From the NCBI GenBank assembly GCA_037447655.1, contig JBBHKE010000059.1, forward strand, positions 124,001 through 188,000: DNA of 64,000 nucleotides, written 5' to 3'. Positions within the stretch are counted from its first letter, which is position 1; every line of letters starts with the position of its first letter. The position numbers and the translations under genes are program-made. The stretch comes from Zygnema cylindricum (lineage: Eukaryota; Streptophyta; Zygnematophyceae; Zygnematales; Zygnemataceae). Positions 12,801 to 25,724 of the stretch are shown here, piece after piece. Under the pieces are notes generated by a model. The model saw nothing but the letters and a program-made list of their open reading frames with translations, was not told the origin of the DNA and made no database searches.

Positions 12801-13971
12801 ATGTTATTAATTCTATTTTGGGTTCAAGGGCCTAACGCCAACAAAAATTTAACACTAATTTATACACCTAACACTAATTTTGATACACATTCCCATATTG
12901 TAACCGCGATAGTCTGTGTTCACATGTTCGACTTTTGAACGTGTGCGAATAGGTTCTAACGATTTTCCATCGTCTTTATGACTGGGAATCAAATATGAGT
13001 GCGCTTTTCCTTGCACGCACTGAATTTCCCGTGTCGACGCCTTTATCCAACACTTATTCTGTAGGTCTGTACAAAATAATGAGCAGTTTTAGTACGGACT
13101 GACACATTTTGTACATTACACTATTTAAAAACAGTTGAAATTAGAGTAATTGACGCTTATTAAACAGTACCTATATTAACATAAAAAAAATAGAGTTATT
13201 AATTTTATTTTAGGTTCGAGGGTCATAATTTGGGGGCGCCGAATTAGCGTTATTAACGTTATTAGCGATTCACGGTGTACCTTTTGATTCGAGTCAATAC
13301 AGTTAAAAATTGTACTGGCATTTACATTATAATGTTTTTGGGAGTACCGATTCTTTGAACTCGGACGATGGACGTGATGCGCTGAATACAAATGACAGCG
13401 TGGATCAAATGGTGTCATATGAAGATTCATTGACATGCCTTTTGCTATCATATCTTATAACTGCGTACCGTACATTGTTGGCCTGTTTTTGCAGTTATCG
13501 TGATATTGACATTTATCGGCAGAGTCGATAATTGAACTGTTTTTGTAGCTTGTTACTTTGATAGATTATTGTGATCGATCTAGCCAATTTGCTTGACATA
13601 GAATACTAATTTGTATATTACATTTCTATTGTTTCAATCTGTTTCTTCTCTGATTTTTTTTTTTTTTAGTACTATTTGAAAGGCTGCTCTGGATTTTTTG
13701 TGATATGATATCTGCATCAGGCCTTTGTTTTTTTTTTTCCCTTCTATATCTGTAAAAGCCCATCATCTGTTCCTTTTTTTTTCTGCGTCATATCTGATTG
13801 GTACTTTTATATTTTTAATTTGTTTACTTTACTTTTTTTTGTTTCTGTTTTGCATTCTTTTCAGCGGAAAGGTCGGTTTCACAGCGAAAAGCGACACCGG
13901 GAGGAATTATGGCTCTCTTTGGAGCCGTGATGTCTTTCATTTTCACAGCGGCCTTGTACGAATGTGCTTAA
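9882..13971 (+). CDS. Three-exon host gene: Ser-rich protein with TMEM14/FAX-like membrane domain
   Basis: Exons 9882-11197, 12151-12215 and 13865-13971 join with matching phases (TTG|GTGGGT donor with TTTTGCAG acceptor, then GCAG|GTTTGT with TTCTTTTCAG) into a protein of about 495 residues ending ...ALYECA. The N-terminal 330 residues are rich in Ser, Pro, Thr and Asn, and the first 60 are basic and hydroxylated, as in plastid transit peptides. A Gly/Asp/Glu-rich acidic linker follows (about residues 350-385). Four hydrophobic segments come next: LTLAFAALQIGYCVTTWL, TALSLLGLLTVSLI, DAYIIGLSASVGVMIWA and GGIMALFGAVMSFIFTAALY. Acidic linker plus four helices with a late Pro-Gly-Gly-Ile-Met motif resembles the TMEM14/FAX fatty-acid-export family of plastid envelopes. 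That family call is tentative; the gene model itself is well supported. Intron 2 carries a MITE (12747-13279). The first ATG is preceded by an acceptor-like AG, so an upstream exon is possible. Confidence 0.6.
12747..13279. mobile_element. Long MITE of the TACACC...GGTGTA family, in intron 2
   Basis: It starts TACACCATGAATCGCTATTAG and ends CTAATAGC-type inverted repeat ...TTATTAGCGATTCACGGTGTA. The interior is non-coding and AT-rich. The related copy at 17777-18196 shares the internal block ATTTTGGGTT...GGCCAAACGCCAACAAAA. The ends suggest a TA target duplication. Confidence 0.7.
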
Positions 13972-16900
13972 CATTATGGCAAAAACGGAGGAGATTGAGA
14001 GTTCAAACTTTCTTTCCCGAAGACTTACCGGTTGAAGGTCTTTTAACTTTTGTAAATGTATTGGTGTTTCTCTGTTCACTCAATTTGTTTCGTCTTCATC
14101 GGTTTACGAAGTAGTAGTAGACTCTATTGGAATTCTAAAATTTGTGAGGGCTGGCGATTTGTTGGACGACTCGGCATTGATTTCATAAATCAAAATACCT
14201 GAGATGTTTATGAGAAAACAGTCTGTTAAAATCCTTCAGTTTGTTCAAATGTTTCTTCTTCGTCGGCAACCATGGCTGCCGAAAGCGAGATGTGTGATGT
14301 CAATTTGAATATCTATTTGAATATCGGTTTAAAATATCGACCTGAAGACAGTTCTACAGGAAACTGCTATTGCATGTCTGTCCACGATCGTGGGAAACTT
14401 GCAGACAGAGAGTATAGAATTAGGGTTTGTTTGTCAGACAAACCGGTGTTTGTTAGCGAAAGTTGGGGAGAGGAACAGGAAAAGAAGGGCCTGTAGGAAG
14501 GTGATCAGGAACAGACAAAAATTTCCATCTAAGGATCAGTTTGGATGGCGTGTTGGGAGTTGCTTTTAATGTCCGGAATTTACGTTGCTTCTTGCATGGA
14601 AATCTTATTAGACCATGCTCCGGTACTGATTATACCGGCAACAATTTGTCGGAAACAGACTGAAGAGTGATTGTAAATAATACTTAAGCTGTTTCTTTGT
14701 ATGTGTTTTTTTTTTCTTTTTGGTTCGGGTTCGTGCAAACATTTACTGAGGTCTGTTGGTACAATAAGATGGCGTGCTTTTATTTATTCATATCACAAGT
14801 GTATTTTTTTTTTCTTGGAGTTTGTGAATACTATTTTTTGTCTGTCAGTAGTTTGCAGTCGATTGCGAGGGTTAATATTATAAAGTAATGCTGATTTAGA
14901 TGGAGTTACCTCAGTTTGTCTTGTTTGCCGAAACGGCGTTTCATCTTAATCTGCAATTTTAGTTCTGAAAGATGGTTTTACGCTTATGAGCATTTTGCTT
15001 GCAAGTTACATTTTATTCGTTTTTGATTCTCAATCTTTTTGTCACAGAGTCAATTTCGTTTTTTAAGGAACTGTAGTATTAATTTGTTAGAGAAAGGAAC
15101 TCAAGGCTTACACTGTCTTGGTCCGCTTTTGGTTGGCGAAAAAAATTTGTAGTAGTGATAGTAACACTATCTCCGCACAGTACTACACTGCCTACTGTTA
15201 TTAAGTTCAATGAACTGGTACTAGCTCCTCAAGATATTTCGTTGTTTGGGTGTGGCTCTGGATGAGTTTCTCCGTGCTTGTGGTTGGTGGTGTTTTACGT
15301 CTTTCTATCGTCAACGTTTTTCGGTGGCCCTACACCGAGTGCAGGCTTCTATCCTCCTTCGATTGTCTATTGCAATTATGGATCGTCGATGTGTTTCGGA
15401 ACTCCCTCCTCGTGCTCCTCCAAGATGCGGGGACTTGCACGGTTGCTTTCCGTAGATTTTAGTTATGTTGGGGTTTGTTTGAGTCATTGTGGATCTTTCC
15501 TTAGCTGTTCCGGTTGGTGGCTTTTGTTTATTTGGGTGTTTTCGGTTTACCTGCCATCTTTTGTATTTTTGTTGCTTTTGGCTTGCTTATGCCTCGATTC
15601 AATTAGGCGGTCCTAGTAAACGTACGGACACGTCTATTGACAGGCTTACTGGCAAGGCGTTCCATTTTGTCGGGCTAATAAACAACCTTTCGCAGTTATG
15701 ATTGGTGCCACCTAGGTTAGTGTTCACATTTTGAAAATCTAAAAATATTCTTCAAATGGAAAATCTGAATGTAATATATGTACCAGCGGAGGTAGTTAAT
15801 GATTCTTACGAAAAAATTGCGGCCGATTTTATTTTTGAAAATGGAAATCAAAATTTCGAAATGGAATGTCAAAAGGACACGGCAAACTTTGAAGGTCGAT
15901 GGATGTCATACGAAGCGTGCGGGGATACTTTCGGTTGACCTGCATCCAACGTGGGAGGATTCACATGGCCTGTACGACGTGTGGGCCTCTGATCGCCTGT
16001 TCGAGGGGGGTATTTTTTTGCTTTTTCACACGACCTGCGTGAAGCAACTCTTAGTGCGAGGAGAGTTTCCTCACATTGGATGATTTGCGCGATTGCTTCG
16101 CGGATTTTAAAAAATGAAACATCCAAAGGTCAATACTTGCGCTGCATCTTGTCATCTATCCGGTAAACATGTTTTGTCTGGCAAAAAACTACAATAATAC
16201 GAATCTGTACGAAAACGTAAGGCGACCAGTAAACAATCCCACTTTTCCTCTAATGGAATCTCACCTTATCCTTTTTGTTTTATTCCACCCACGTGTAGTT
16301 TTTCAGTTTTAGCATTGCTACCTCCTTTTGTTCCCATTGACTCAAATGGTTTACCATCGCGCTTTTTAATAAAGTCGGCACCTTTTTTTTTAACAATAAT
16401 TAATTGGACTGTCGTGTTTTCCACCGTTGCTTGATGTTGGCTACTTACTTGAATAATGTCATGATATTGGTTCAAAGAGACACTACTTTGAGGGTTTAAC
16501 ACTGCTTAAAGCGATTGACTTTAATAACTATAGGGTGCACACTTCGTTTGTAACATTTTACCATTTTAAACCAATTGTTCTCCACTGTGAAAAAATCTAT
16601 GAGCATGTCTATGCTTGTTGAGATTTTCAGTTTTTATTTTTCTTTTTCTTCACATATGACAATAATTTAATGCCATGGAGTCGTACTTGGCGGTAAATAG
16701 ATGTTGATGACTTGCGTGGTCTTACAAACCACGAAATGTCACCGAAGACGTGGACGGACATTTTTTCTTTGTTTCCGGTGCTAAGTCTTTTGTTTTTCTG
16801 GTATGTAAGTTTTAATTGTGTACTCTTACTGACATATTTATCCATAATTGTAAGGGGGTCCTTTTAGTGTATATGTACTTTCCGTACACATCTGAACATA

Positions 16901-17543
16901 CATACAATTTAACCTTACGAGTATTTGTGACTCCCATGTTCAAAAGAGTTCAAACTGTACTTTAAACTAGGTTTTGACGATTAATGTTTATTGACAGAGC
17001 TCATTTATTCATGAAACATTATTGGAAAACTTGAGATGGAAAAACCATTTGGGTAGAAAGAGAGGTAGAAAAAAAAACATTTAAAAACTACAAGAGTCAA
17101 GAAAAAAAACAAAGTCTAAAAGGTCAAAACAACGTTAATTGAAACAAGTGTCCACCAACTCAAACTAAAACTATTGTATATGACTACACACAAACGGAGG
17201 AAGCCTTGAGAATATGATTAGGCACAATCGTGAGAAGTTGAGGTCCACAACCGCGAGAGACATTTCCTCACAACAGTCATTTTCTCACTTGCGGTTTTTG
17301 GTCAACCACTCCGTTACCGTTAGTGAATAGTGGGGCAATCAGGCTGGAAACCGGCCTCGTAACGAAGAGCCCTACGCTGCGGCTAAAAAAAGAAACACCA
17401 ACATCAGTAACCCGTTATTTGCCATCGGCATTACAGGCTCCACGAAGGGTCACTATATACTATATGGGTATTGCTCATACACATTGGATACATTCTCTAA
17501 GGGTTATGGCCATATTGGACCATACAACGTTACAAGCACGTTT
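13972..17543. other. 3' flank and intergenic DNA, no gene recognised
   Basis: The 3' UTR of the preceding gene should lie at the start. Open frames at 14272-14496 and 15246-15938 lack domain signatures, overlap one another and have no supporting splice pattern. A hairpin ATGGTTTACCAT followed by TTTTTAATAAAG sits at 16346-16372. Confidence 0.45.
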
Positions 17544-17764
17544 CACCGTGTATCGCTATTAGTGTTCGGCGTTTATTTAGCTACTTAAAACATATTTTCG
17601 CCGCGCTCACTTGTATGATTTTGGATTGGAAAAAACAAGTCGGAAGGTGAGAATCTTTCCTTTACATTGCAGGAGTCGGATGAATTATCCAACAACTTTC
17701 TATTGAAAGAAGATGTTTTTAGTTGGCGAAAGAAACATTAATACTTATAGAGATACACGGTGTA
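17544..17764. mobile_element. Short MITE (about 220 bp)
   Basis: Ends CACCGTGTATCGCTATTAGTG and ...TAGAGATACACGGTG are inverted repeats. The core has ACTTAAAACATATTTTCGCCG near one end and GAAGATGTTTTTAGTTGGCG near the other. It belongs to the family found again at 31284-31502 and elsewhere. Confidence 0.75.
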
Positions 17765-17776
17765 TTGTATGTACAC

Positions 17777-18196
17777 CGTGAATAACTATTAGTGTAAAGA
17801 CATTATTAGTGTAAAGAAACAAATTGTGTTGTTAACTGTATTTTGGGTTAAAAGGCCAAACGCCAACAAAACATTAACGCTAATGTACACATCGAGTGTA
17901 GCTGCTCTATTCTGAACATGTGAGAACAGGTTCGCGTAATTTTCCCTCGTCTCTACTACTAGGAATAAAATTTGAGTGTGCTTTCCCGTGTCAAAGCCAC
18001 TCACTTTCTCGTCTCGACGCCAATCTTCTAAACTTTTCTTGTACATTCGTACAAGCCGTTTTAGTACAGACCACCACATTTTGTATGTTAGATGATTTAA
18101 AAACTTCCCAAATTGGTGTTATTGACACCAATTAAAGCGTACCTACATTCACTAATTGTCGACTAATTAATTGTTATTAACATTAATAATGATTCA
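17777..18196. mobile_element. Long MITE, directly adjacent to the previous one
   Basis: It begins TACACCGTGAATAACTATTAG and fades in ...AACATTAATAATGATTCAC. It shares its interior with the intron-2 MITE at 12747-13279. Only 12 bases separate it from the short MITE, a typical MITE cluster. Confidence 0.65.
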
Positions 18197-19131
18197 CTTT
18201 CTAGGTCAAAAATTGACTTTTTTGCACAATGACCCGTTTGGTGGGCCCATTAAGTTGAGCGGTTCATTCTTTTGACCAATAATAATTAGCTGGATGACCA
18301 GAACAAAGAAGACGGAAAAAAAGTACGAGAAGAAAAGAAAAGTGAAAAAACATTTTTTTTTATTGTTTACTGTTTACTCATCTCTAAATAGTTATGGGAT
18401 CTAACTCCGTAACTGGATGATTCGGTTTCCTATTTCACACGTGAAAGTGAGCTTTTTTTAATTATCACAGGCAACTCTACTACATCCTGTCTTTTATCCC
18501 TTCCCAAAAAATTCACGCGTAACAAAACAACAGGTGGGGCCCTAACATTTCTTGTGCAACTGTATCAATTTTCCGACGCCTCATATAGACGATATTCATA
18601 ATTTTGACATTAGTGAGGCATTGTCTTATGTTTAAGTGTCTAGAATTGTTTTTAGTGTGCATACGGTTTATAATTTTTTTCCTGTTGTACTTGCTTTCCC
18701 TTTTAGGTTTTTATTGTTGGTTAACCTTTGTTGTGATTTTAGTTCTCAAAGGATTTTGAACTCTTACCTTTGATGGCCATCAACTTTGTTCAATTACAAT
18801 CATGTTTTGTACTTCTATGGTCTTACCATCCTGTTTTAGGCAATAAAATCTTTTATTATTTACTTTAATAGCGTGTACGTAAAAGCTTTGTCCAAACGAC
18901 AAAGCAAATCCATCGTGAGTTTTGCGATACGCTAAGGGTCGTGGTCCTTCAGGCGTATCCATTGATCGATACTGGCAGTAATATTTGTATCACTTCTCCA
19001 TCAAGTTGTGGCAGTAATATTTGTATCACTTCTCCATCAAGTCGTGCCAGCAAGGCACCTATTGCTTACGCGCTGCATTGCGATTGGAACCACGTAGGTT
19101 CTAGCTCAACAGGCCAATAATATTAAAATCA
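18197..19131. other. Intergenic DNA, no gene recognised
   Basis: AT-rich sequence with a hairpin ATGGTCTTACCAT at 18817-18829 followed by GCAATAAAATC, and a 41-base direct duplication at about 18971-19050. No coding signature. Confidence 0.45.
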
Positions 19132-22121
19132 TAGTTGTTCAACACGTATTTTACGCACGTTTCGAACGCGCGTACAATACGTAGAATCATGAGAGGTCGA
19201 TTTGAAAAAAACGTTAATGATTTTTTTCCCGTACAAATCCGTACATTTAAAAAAAATGAATTGAACATGTGCCGCAGTTTGTACGCTTTCCGTTAAATGA
19301 GCGGTGAAAAACATTATTTAATTAAATTATTATCACACTCTACGCATGCATCGAAACATCTACATCAACTGGTTAAGGACTTCTGCACCGGTGTATACTA
19401 GATGACGTACACAGGCGCAGGTTCAATTCTTTCGAAATGCATTTTTATTATAATAAAATTGCCTGTCCTTCACAGACAGGCAGCCATGGCTTTCTTTCTC
19501 TACCTCTCCGAGAGCATGCAACTTCAAAAAAACAAAGTTCAGGCCATATGCAGATTCAATTTTTCATCAATCAACATTGCACGACATAACACATTGATAA
19601 AAAAAAACAAAAACAATCACATTAGAGCAAAAAAAAAATACATATATGTCCTTTAACTACTTTTTACTCTAAATCTTCTTCCACTTCATCAAATTCCATC
19701 ATGTCTTCATCTGCATCGTCTTCCCTAACCTCCCTTTTCTCTTCTTCCCATTCTATCAGATTTTCTTCATAGCTGACATCCGTAATCTTCTTTAAAAGTT
19801 TGAGATTAGTGAAGACCCATACTAGATCATTAGCCCATTTAGCCGTTAACCTATTTCTTTTCTTTGAGTGAATATGGTCATATGTCGACCAATTTCGCTG
19901 ACAGGAGCTGGCAGCCGAGCACTGTGCAAGTATTTTTACTGCTACCTTCTGCAAAATAGGGGTGGCACACCCAAACTCTTGCCACCACTTCCATGCTGGC
20001 ATCAATTTTGCACAAGATATTGTCAGTTCCCTACCAAAAACTCCCTCAAACTCTCTATATTTTGACAACTCTATGCGGGCAACTTGTTGCTCCTCCATAT
20101 TTGGAAGCATCCTCTCCAACATTGTCTGAAAACCTTCCATAACAGTCTCGTTGGCACGCTACCCATATGCATGACTTTGATACTCCTGATCGAGTACAAA
20201 GTCAGCCGCATAAATGGGGCTATGCGCCATCTTCCACCTCGTCAACCATGATGCTTTCATCTCTTCCAAAATCTGCATGCCGTCGTGAATATTATCTCCT
20301 CCTGCGCAAGCTAAATTATCCAAAAACTGTCCAATGGCGTAAAAACCGTGATAAACCTTCCCCACATTCGGGCCACCTCTATTGCATTCCCTCATCAACC
20401 GCACCACAAGTTCCGAAATTGACACGGCCACTTTCGCTCTAACCCAAAACTCCGTGCTTAGAATGTAGTACCTAATTTTAGCCCCCTCCATCTTGTACAT
20501 TGGCTTGCCCACCCATTCATTGAATTTGTCGTCGAACATCAACCGCTCCAAACTCTCTTTCACATCTAATATCCTCTGGAGCATAATAAAATTTGTAGCA
20601 AACCTAGTCTCTCCAGGTTTCAGAAGCCGAAGATTTTAAATTTTATTAAACATGGCTACACCCATGCTATGATTAGTGATGAATTTCAAAATTTCTTTTG
20701 CCTCTCGGACAGGTTTGGAGATAAAGGTCAACCTACTCCAATCTTCCAACATCAAGTCCAGTACATGTGCAGCGCATGGCGTCCACGTGATAGAAGGGTG
20801 CTTTGCCACGAGCAACGAAGTTGCCGCCTTGTTCACTGGGGCAAAATCGGTAACAATCTGCACCACATTCTCGACCCCTACCGCAAGTTTTCCCTTTTCC
20901 AACACCGCACAAATGTAGTCGGCGTCCTTCGTTTTTCCAGTGGTGTCCTCTGCCGTCAAGAACATGTCACCTTTCAGGGTGACAGCTAAAATATTTAGCC
21001 AAGGACTGGCATCTATTGATGTCCACCCGTCTGATGTGATTGTGGCACCGGTGACTTCAATGGTTTTCACATAACTTGACAAATTCTTCATCACATTCGC
21101 CTTTGTCTCCAATAGGAGACAATTTCTCATTGCACTACGGATTGGTAACTTGTAATTCACACCTACATCACCAGTCTTCTTCACCGCATCCTTGAAATAC
21201 GGGTCATCTAAAAGTCTGAACGGCAATCCATTGGCAGAAAAAAATGTGGCCCAAGCTAAATCTACCTCCTTCTTGTTTTGCATGCTGAATGCACTTTGTA
21301 TTTTGTCTGAACAACTGTTGCTTTGGTCCTTGGAGTCAGTGGAAAACTGCACGTCAGTTCATCAAGGTCACTGATTACACGTTTTTTAGAGAAATTAGAC
21401 AATTTTTCGTTGTCACCTGCGATATACTCCTCCTTCACCTCGGCTGGACACATTGTGCAAGCTCTAATCCCTCCACACTTGACATTTCCAGTGAGATGGT
21501 TTCTGATCCTAGTTGCTTGGGCGATAAATTCGAAGCTACAGTAAATACAAACACATAATCTATTGGCTACTAGGATCACACCGTCTGGAGGCTTCACGTG
21601 GTCCCACTCCTCTCCCCGAACTCTAGGCATGGCCGCTTTTTTGGAGGTTCGTGACTTTTTCGTCAACGACTTCAACGACAGTTTACTAACTGTTGCCGTG
21701 GCGACGGTAATGGCGTCTTCTATGATTTTTCGGGTTCAGCTGTTCAAGTAATAATTGCGGCTTCTTTTCAAAATTTGAAGAAGACGCCCGTACAAAATTT
21801 GAACTCACGGTGCTCAAATAGTGTGACGCCGTAACGTCTCTTTTTGGAAATATTTGTAGACGTCACATTATTTTCCCGTGCAATCCATGTACATTATGTT
21901 CGGTTTACTGAACAGAAAGTACGGATACGCGCATCGATTTTTTTTTGTAAACTACCGTACAGTTTTCGTAAAAAAATTAACAGTTACAGTATTTTTTATA
22001 TTAATTTCCATAATATGTCAGTTTCAGTTTACAGTAGACGTTTTTTTGCATATTTTTCAAAAGTCACGTACAATACGTAGAAACTGGAAAATATGGAAAA
22101 AATCCACGTATTGAACAACTA
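19132..22121 (-). mobile_element. hAT DNA transposon, degenerate
   Basis: A transposase pseudogene (19664-21690) is bracketed by imperfect inverted ends: TAGTTGTTCAACACGTA at 19132-19148 and its partner CACGTATTGAACAACTA at 22105-22121. Both sides also share ACAATACGTAGAA blocks just inside. I could not find a convincing 8-bp target duplication. A piece at about 19340-19510 resembles the main Copia LTR (tRNA-like module plus CAGCCATGGCT), perhaps a nested fragment. Confidence 0.6.
19664..21690 (-). pseudogene. hAT transposase, broken (BED finger, DUF659, dimerisation domain)
   Basis: Read on the minus strand, the first piece (21675-21262) is a BED-type zinc finger region (WDHVKPPDG, CIYCSFEF, RIRNHLTG). 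Next, in another frame, comes 21352-20636 with DUF659 hallmarks (ITSDGWTS, VTDFAPVNKAA, WTPCAAHVLDLML). In that same frame an in-frame TAA is followed by the piece with RPGxTRFAT-type sequence and 20584-20159. An in-frame TAG then precedes 20140-19664, the C-terminal dimerisation domain (CQRNWSTYDHIHSKKRNRL). One frameshift and two stops make it non-functional. The closing residues are very acidic. The family assignment is firm; nothing suggests domestication, since the frame is disrupted. Confidence 0.85.
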
Positions 22122-23577
22122 GGATTATAATATTCAAAAAGCATAAAATCTGAAAAGTGTATGTACGGACGAACGTAAATTAAAATATCTAGCAGAGCTA
22201 CGGGAATGTACAATTTGTACATACTTGTCAGTTCGTTGTACCAACCATTTCCAAATCCTTTTCAAAATGAAAATTGTACTTTATCGTTTGCCATTATGTT
22301 TTAAACGCGAAGTCTTTTCCACGAAGGAAAAGACGCGCCAGCAAAGATTTTGTTGTCCCTTTCAAATCCACCCTGTACGAAGGCACATGGCCTTTGCCAA
22401 TTGTGAGGTCGTCATCGCTCGTCTGCGGTGGATTATTCTGATTATTCCTTTTTGTTTCCAAGTGTACCAGTAGACACGTCTAGTGTGAGGGAAGTCTCCT
22501 CTTGGGGGCAATTGAGGAGACTGTCCAAACACTGGACAGAAGGAGTGTTTGCTTCAAAAATTCAAAATCGGACGGTCGAAATTTTCGCCCAAATTTTTGG
22601 AGAATCTTGTCAAATCTTTACTAAACATGTTAAAAAAAAAGAAAAAAAAAATCAGTACGACCTAGTACATAAAGGTACGTTTTCCGGTAAAAAACCTCAT
22701 TTTTTGCCTGATGGAGCCCCACCCTAAAATGTCAAACTAAAGGTATATCCTCATATGTTAAAGTAAGGGTTTTTTCTGTCGTTTTCTTATAAAACTTAGC
22801 GCCGCGTCGCGTAAAGAAAAAAACATCATATTCAAACTTATTTTTAAAACACATTGGCGATGTGTTTTGAATTAAAGTATCAACGCTAAATATATATGAA
22901 CACATTCACACGTGTCGATTTTTTTCAAAATTTTCAAACGATTTCAAGCGACGAGGAAAAGTACCCGATTCGCTATGTTTTGTTCGTTTCCGTTCAATAC
23001 GACGAGTAAAAGTACACAAATCTGTTTTGTTTTGTCTGTTTTGGTGCGGTACATATTTTTTTTGCAAGGGTCTCAAGATTTTTCGATGCCATTTCATGTC
23101 GACCGGACATGAGACACAAAGGCAAAGCGCATCTTCTTCAACCGTGAACCCGCACAGGGTGGAAGGCGGTACTTCTATAATGTCACGGTAAAACATGCGA
23201 CGTCACAAGCTGTTACAAAAAATAACGTCTGCCTTCACAAATTGTAGAGGGTAGCGGCCATCACGGGCATTGTCGATGTATGCAATCGTCACACCTTTAA
23301 TTAACGATTTTGTTGTTACAAATAGGACACCTAAAAATCGGGTTTGGAGGATTTGCGCTAAAATACAAAGTAAGTTCGCTAAGTTACAAGTACATGGGAC
23401 ATACCCTAAATGATTCATCCATAGATACAAACTGTGCGAACGAAAAACAATATAATTATAATATCTTATAGTATTATAACAATAAAATCTAAAAATTGTG
23501 ATGTATGAAATTTTGAACGATATGGGAGCACGATGACATCATAAGGGAATGGTGACGTCGGAAATTTTTCAAACTGT
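22122..23577. other. Intergenic DNA, no gene recognised
   Basis: AT-rich sequence with scattered TACGTAC-like motifs and no domain-bearing frame. Confidence 0.45.
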
Positions 23578-24409
23578 TTGAACCATAGTTCAAAAGTAGG
23601 TGAAAGTAGGCCCATACAATATGCCTATTGTACGCAAAATATACAATATGGCCTTAGACCCATATTGTATTGGTCGCAAAATGAAAAATAATAGCAGCAG
23701 GGTTGAGTTGCACATCGATCGATAGAGAATTAAACGTCATGTCTAAATTTTGAAAAATATTTCCGTGAGTTTTGAGGTATTTTTTATTTAAACCGTCGGA
23801 TTTAGACGATCGGACGGTCGCTGATCAAAGTAGCGATCTAAGAAGATCACATGAAAAGCCCGTAACAGAACTTACAATAGGACTGACGTCCGTGTTTTTT
23901 TTTGGGTTTTTTTTCCTACGGAATGTCATTCTACGCCGTGTCAGTTCGCTAGAAAATTTCGTCCGGCGGCGTGCGATGTACTTTGATGATACGTCAGATT
24001 CGTACGTTCGTACAAGAGTGTGCACAACGCACACACATACAATATGCCTACTCTGCGCAAGTTTTGTGCCAAGTTTTGTGCGCCTACCAAGGGCCTACCA
24101 TAAAAACGCCTACTTTTGAACCATAGTTCAAAAGTAGGTGAAAGTAGGCCCATACAATATGCCTATTGTATGTAAAACATACAATATGACCTTAAGACCC
24201 ATATTGTATGGGTCGCAAAATGAAAAAAAAATAGTAACAGGGTTGAGTTGCACATCGATCGATAGAGAATTAAACGTCATGTCTAAGTTTTGAAAAACAT
24301 CCGGACAAAAAAAATTATATGAGTTTTTAGGTAGTTTTAATTTAAACCGTCAGATTTGGACGATCGGAAGGTCGCTGATCAAAGTAGCGATCTAAGAAGA
24401 TCACATGAA
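23578..24409. repeat. Direct repeat pair of about 280 bp (possible non-autonomous element)
   Basis: 23578-23857 and 24117-24409 are direct copies. Both start TGAACCATAGTTCAAAAGTAGG and end GATCTAAGAAGATCACATGAA. A third copy lies inverted at about 44086-44330. The inner spacer of 260 bases is unique. The layout looks like long terminal direct repeats of a small element, but no primer-binding site or polypurine tract is evident. Confidence 0.65.
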
Positions 24410-24835
24410 TGTAGAAATAAAAAGGTTATTTTAGTATTTTCTAGGTTTTGCAAAATGCAGAAAAGAAGCCGAGGCAGTCTGCCTCTAACTTCTCTCTTCA
24501 GCTCCCACACTTGTCGTAGTCATTGAAGGTTGAAGAGGGAGCTAGAGCCATGGCTGCCTATGCTGATTAGAGATAGAGTTACGGGTTGTAGATTTTGGTA
24601 GATTTACTAAAATGTAAATTGACGGACCTAGGGTTTGAACCTGGTACTTACCGCCCGTCAACTTAGCCTGTAGCCTTAGCCATTTAGTCTGCCATCATGC
24701 TTGGAGATATATAGTTTGATAGTTATTTAAATGTTAACACGTAGTCTATTTCATTTAACGGATCTTTAAACATAGACACACTTTGTAAAGTACGGCGTAC
24801 GAAACATCCGAAACGAATACTGCGCATTTTGTTTA
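24410..24835 (+). mobile_element. Copia LTR, truncated by assembly gap
   Basis: It starts TGTAGAAATAAAAAGG right after the direct repeat and shows the AGTATTTTCTAGG block, the antisense tRNA-like module (GGGTTTGAACCTGGTACTTA) and the ACTGCGCATTTTGTTT block before running into N. Confidence 0.75.
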
Positions 24836-25446
24836 NNNNNNNNNNNNNNNNNNNNNNNNNNNNNNNNNNNNNNNNNNNNNNNNNNNNNNNNNNNNNNNNN
24901 NNNNNNNNNNNNNNNNNNNNNNNNNNNNNNNNNNNNNNNNNNNNNNNNNNNNNNNNNNNNNNNNNNNNNNNNNNNNNNNNNNNNNNNNNNNNNNNNNNNN
25001 NNNNNNNNNNNNNNNNNNNNNNNNNNNNNNNNNNNNNNNNNNNNNNNNNNNNNNNNNNNNNNNNNNNNNNNNNNNNNNNNNNNNNNNNNNNNNNNNNNNN
25101 NNNNNNNNNNNNNNNNNNNNNNNNNNNNNNNNNNNNNNNNNNNNNNNNNNNNNNNNNNNNNNNNNNNNNNNNNNNNNNNNNNNNNNNNNNNNNNNNNNNN
25201 NNNNNNNNNNNNNNNNNNNNNNNNNNNNNNNNNNNNNNNNNNNNNNNNNNNNNNNNNNNNNNNNNNNNNNNNNNNNNNNNNNNNNNNNNNNNNNNNNNNN
25301 NNNNNNNNNNNNNNNNNNNNNNNNNNNNNNNNNNNNNNNNNNNNNNNNNNNNNNNNNNNNNNNNNNNNNNNNNNNNNNNNNNNNNNNNNNNNNNNNNNNN
25401 NNNNNNNNNNNNNNNNNNNNNNNNNNNNNNNNNNNNNNNNNNNNNN
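24836..25446. other. Assembly gap (611 N)
   Basis: Run of N. Order and orientation of sequence across it depend on scaffolding only. The open frames spanning it are artefacts. Confidence 1.
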
Positions 25447-25640
<194 letters not shown>

Positions 25641-25724
25641 CGGAAGGGAGAGTGAAGGAGCAATAGGACAAAAATGTAATTAATTTAGAGTAATGTGAAT
25701 GATTAAAAAAAGAGTAGAATACGA

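Noticed and set aside
14272-14496. Possible small gene starting MAAESEMCDV
   Set aside because: No domain, no splice pattern, and located where the 3' flank of the upstream gene is expected.
15246-15616. Three overlapping frames of 69-112 residues
   Set aside because: Overlapping frames in all three phases with Trp/Cys-rich composition and no recognisable family indicate non-coding sequence.
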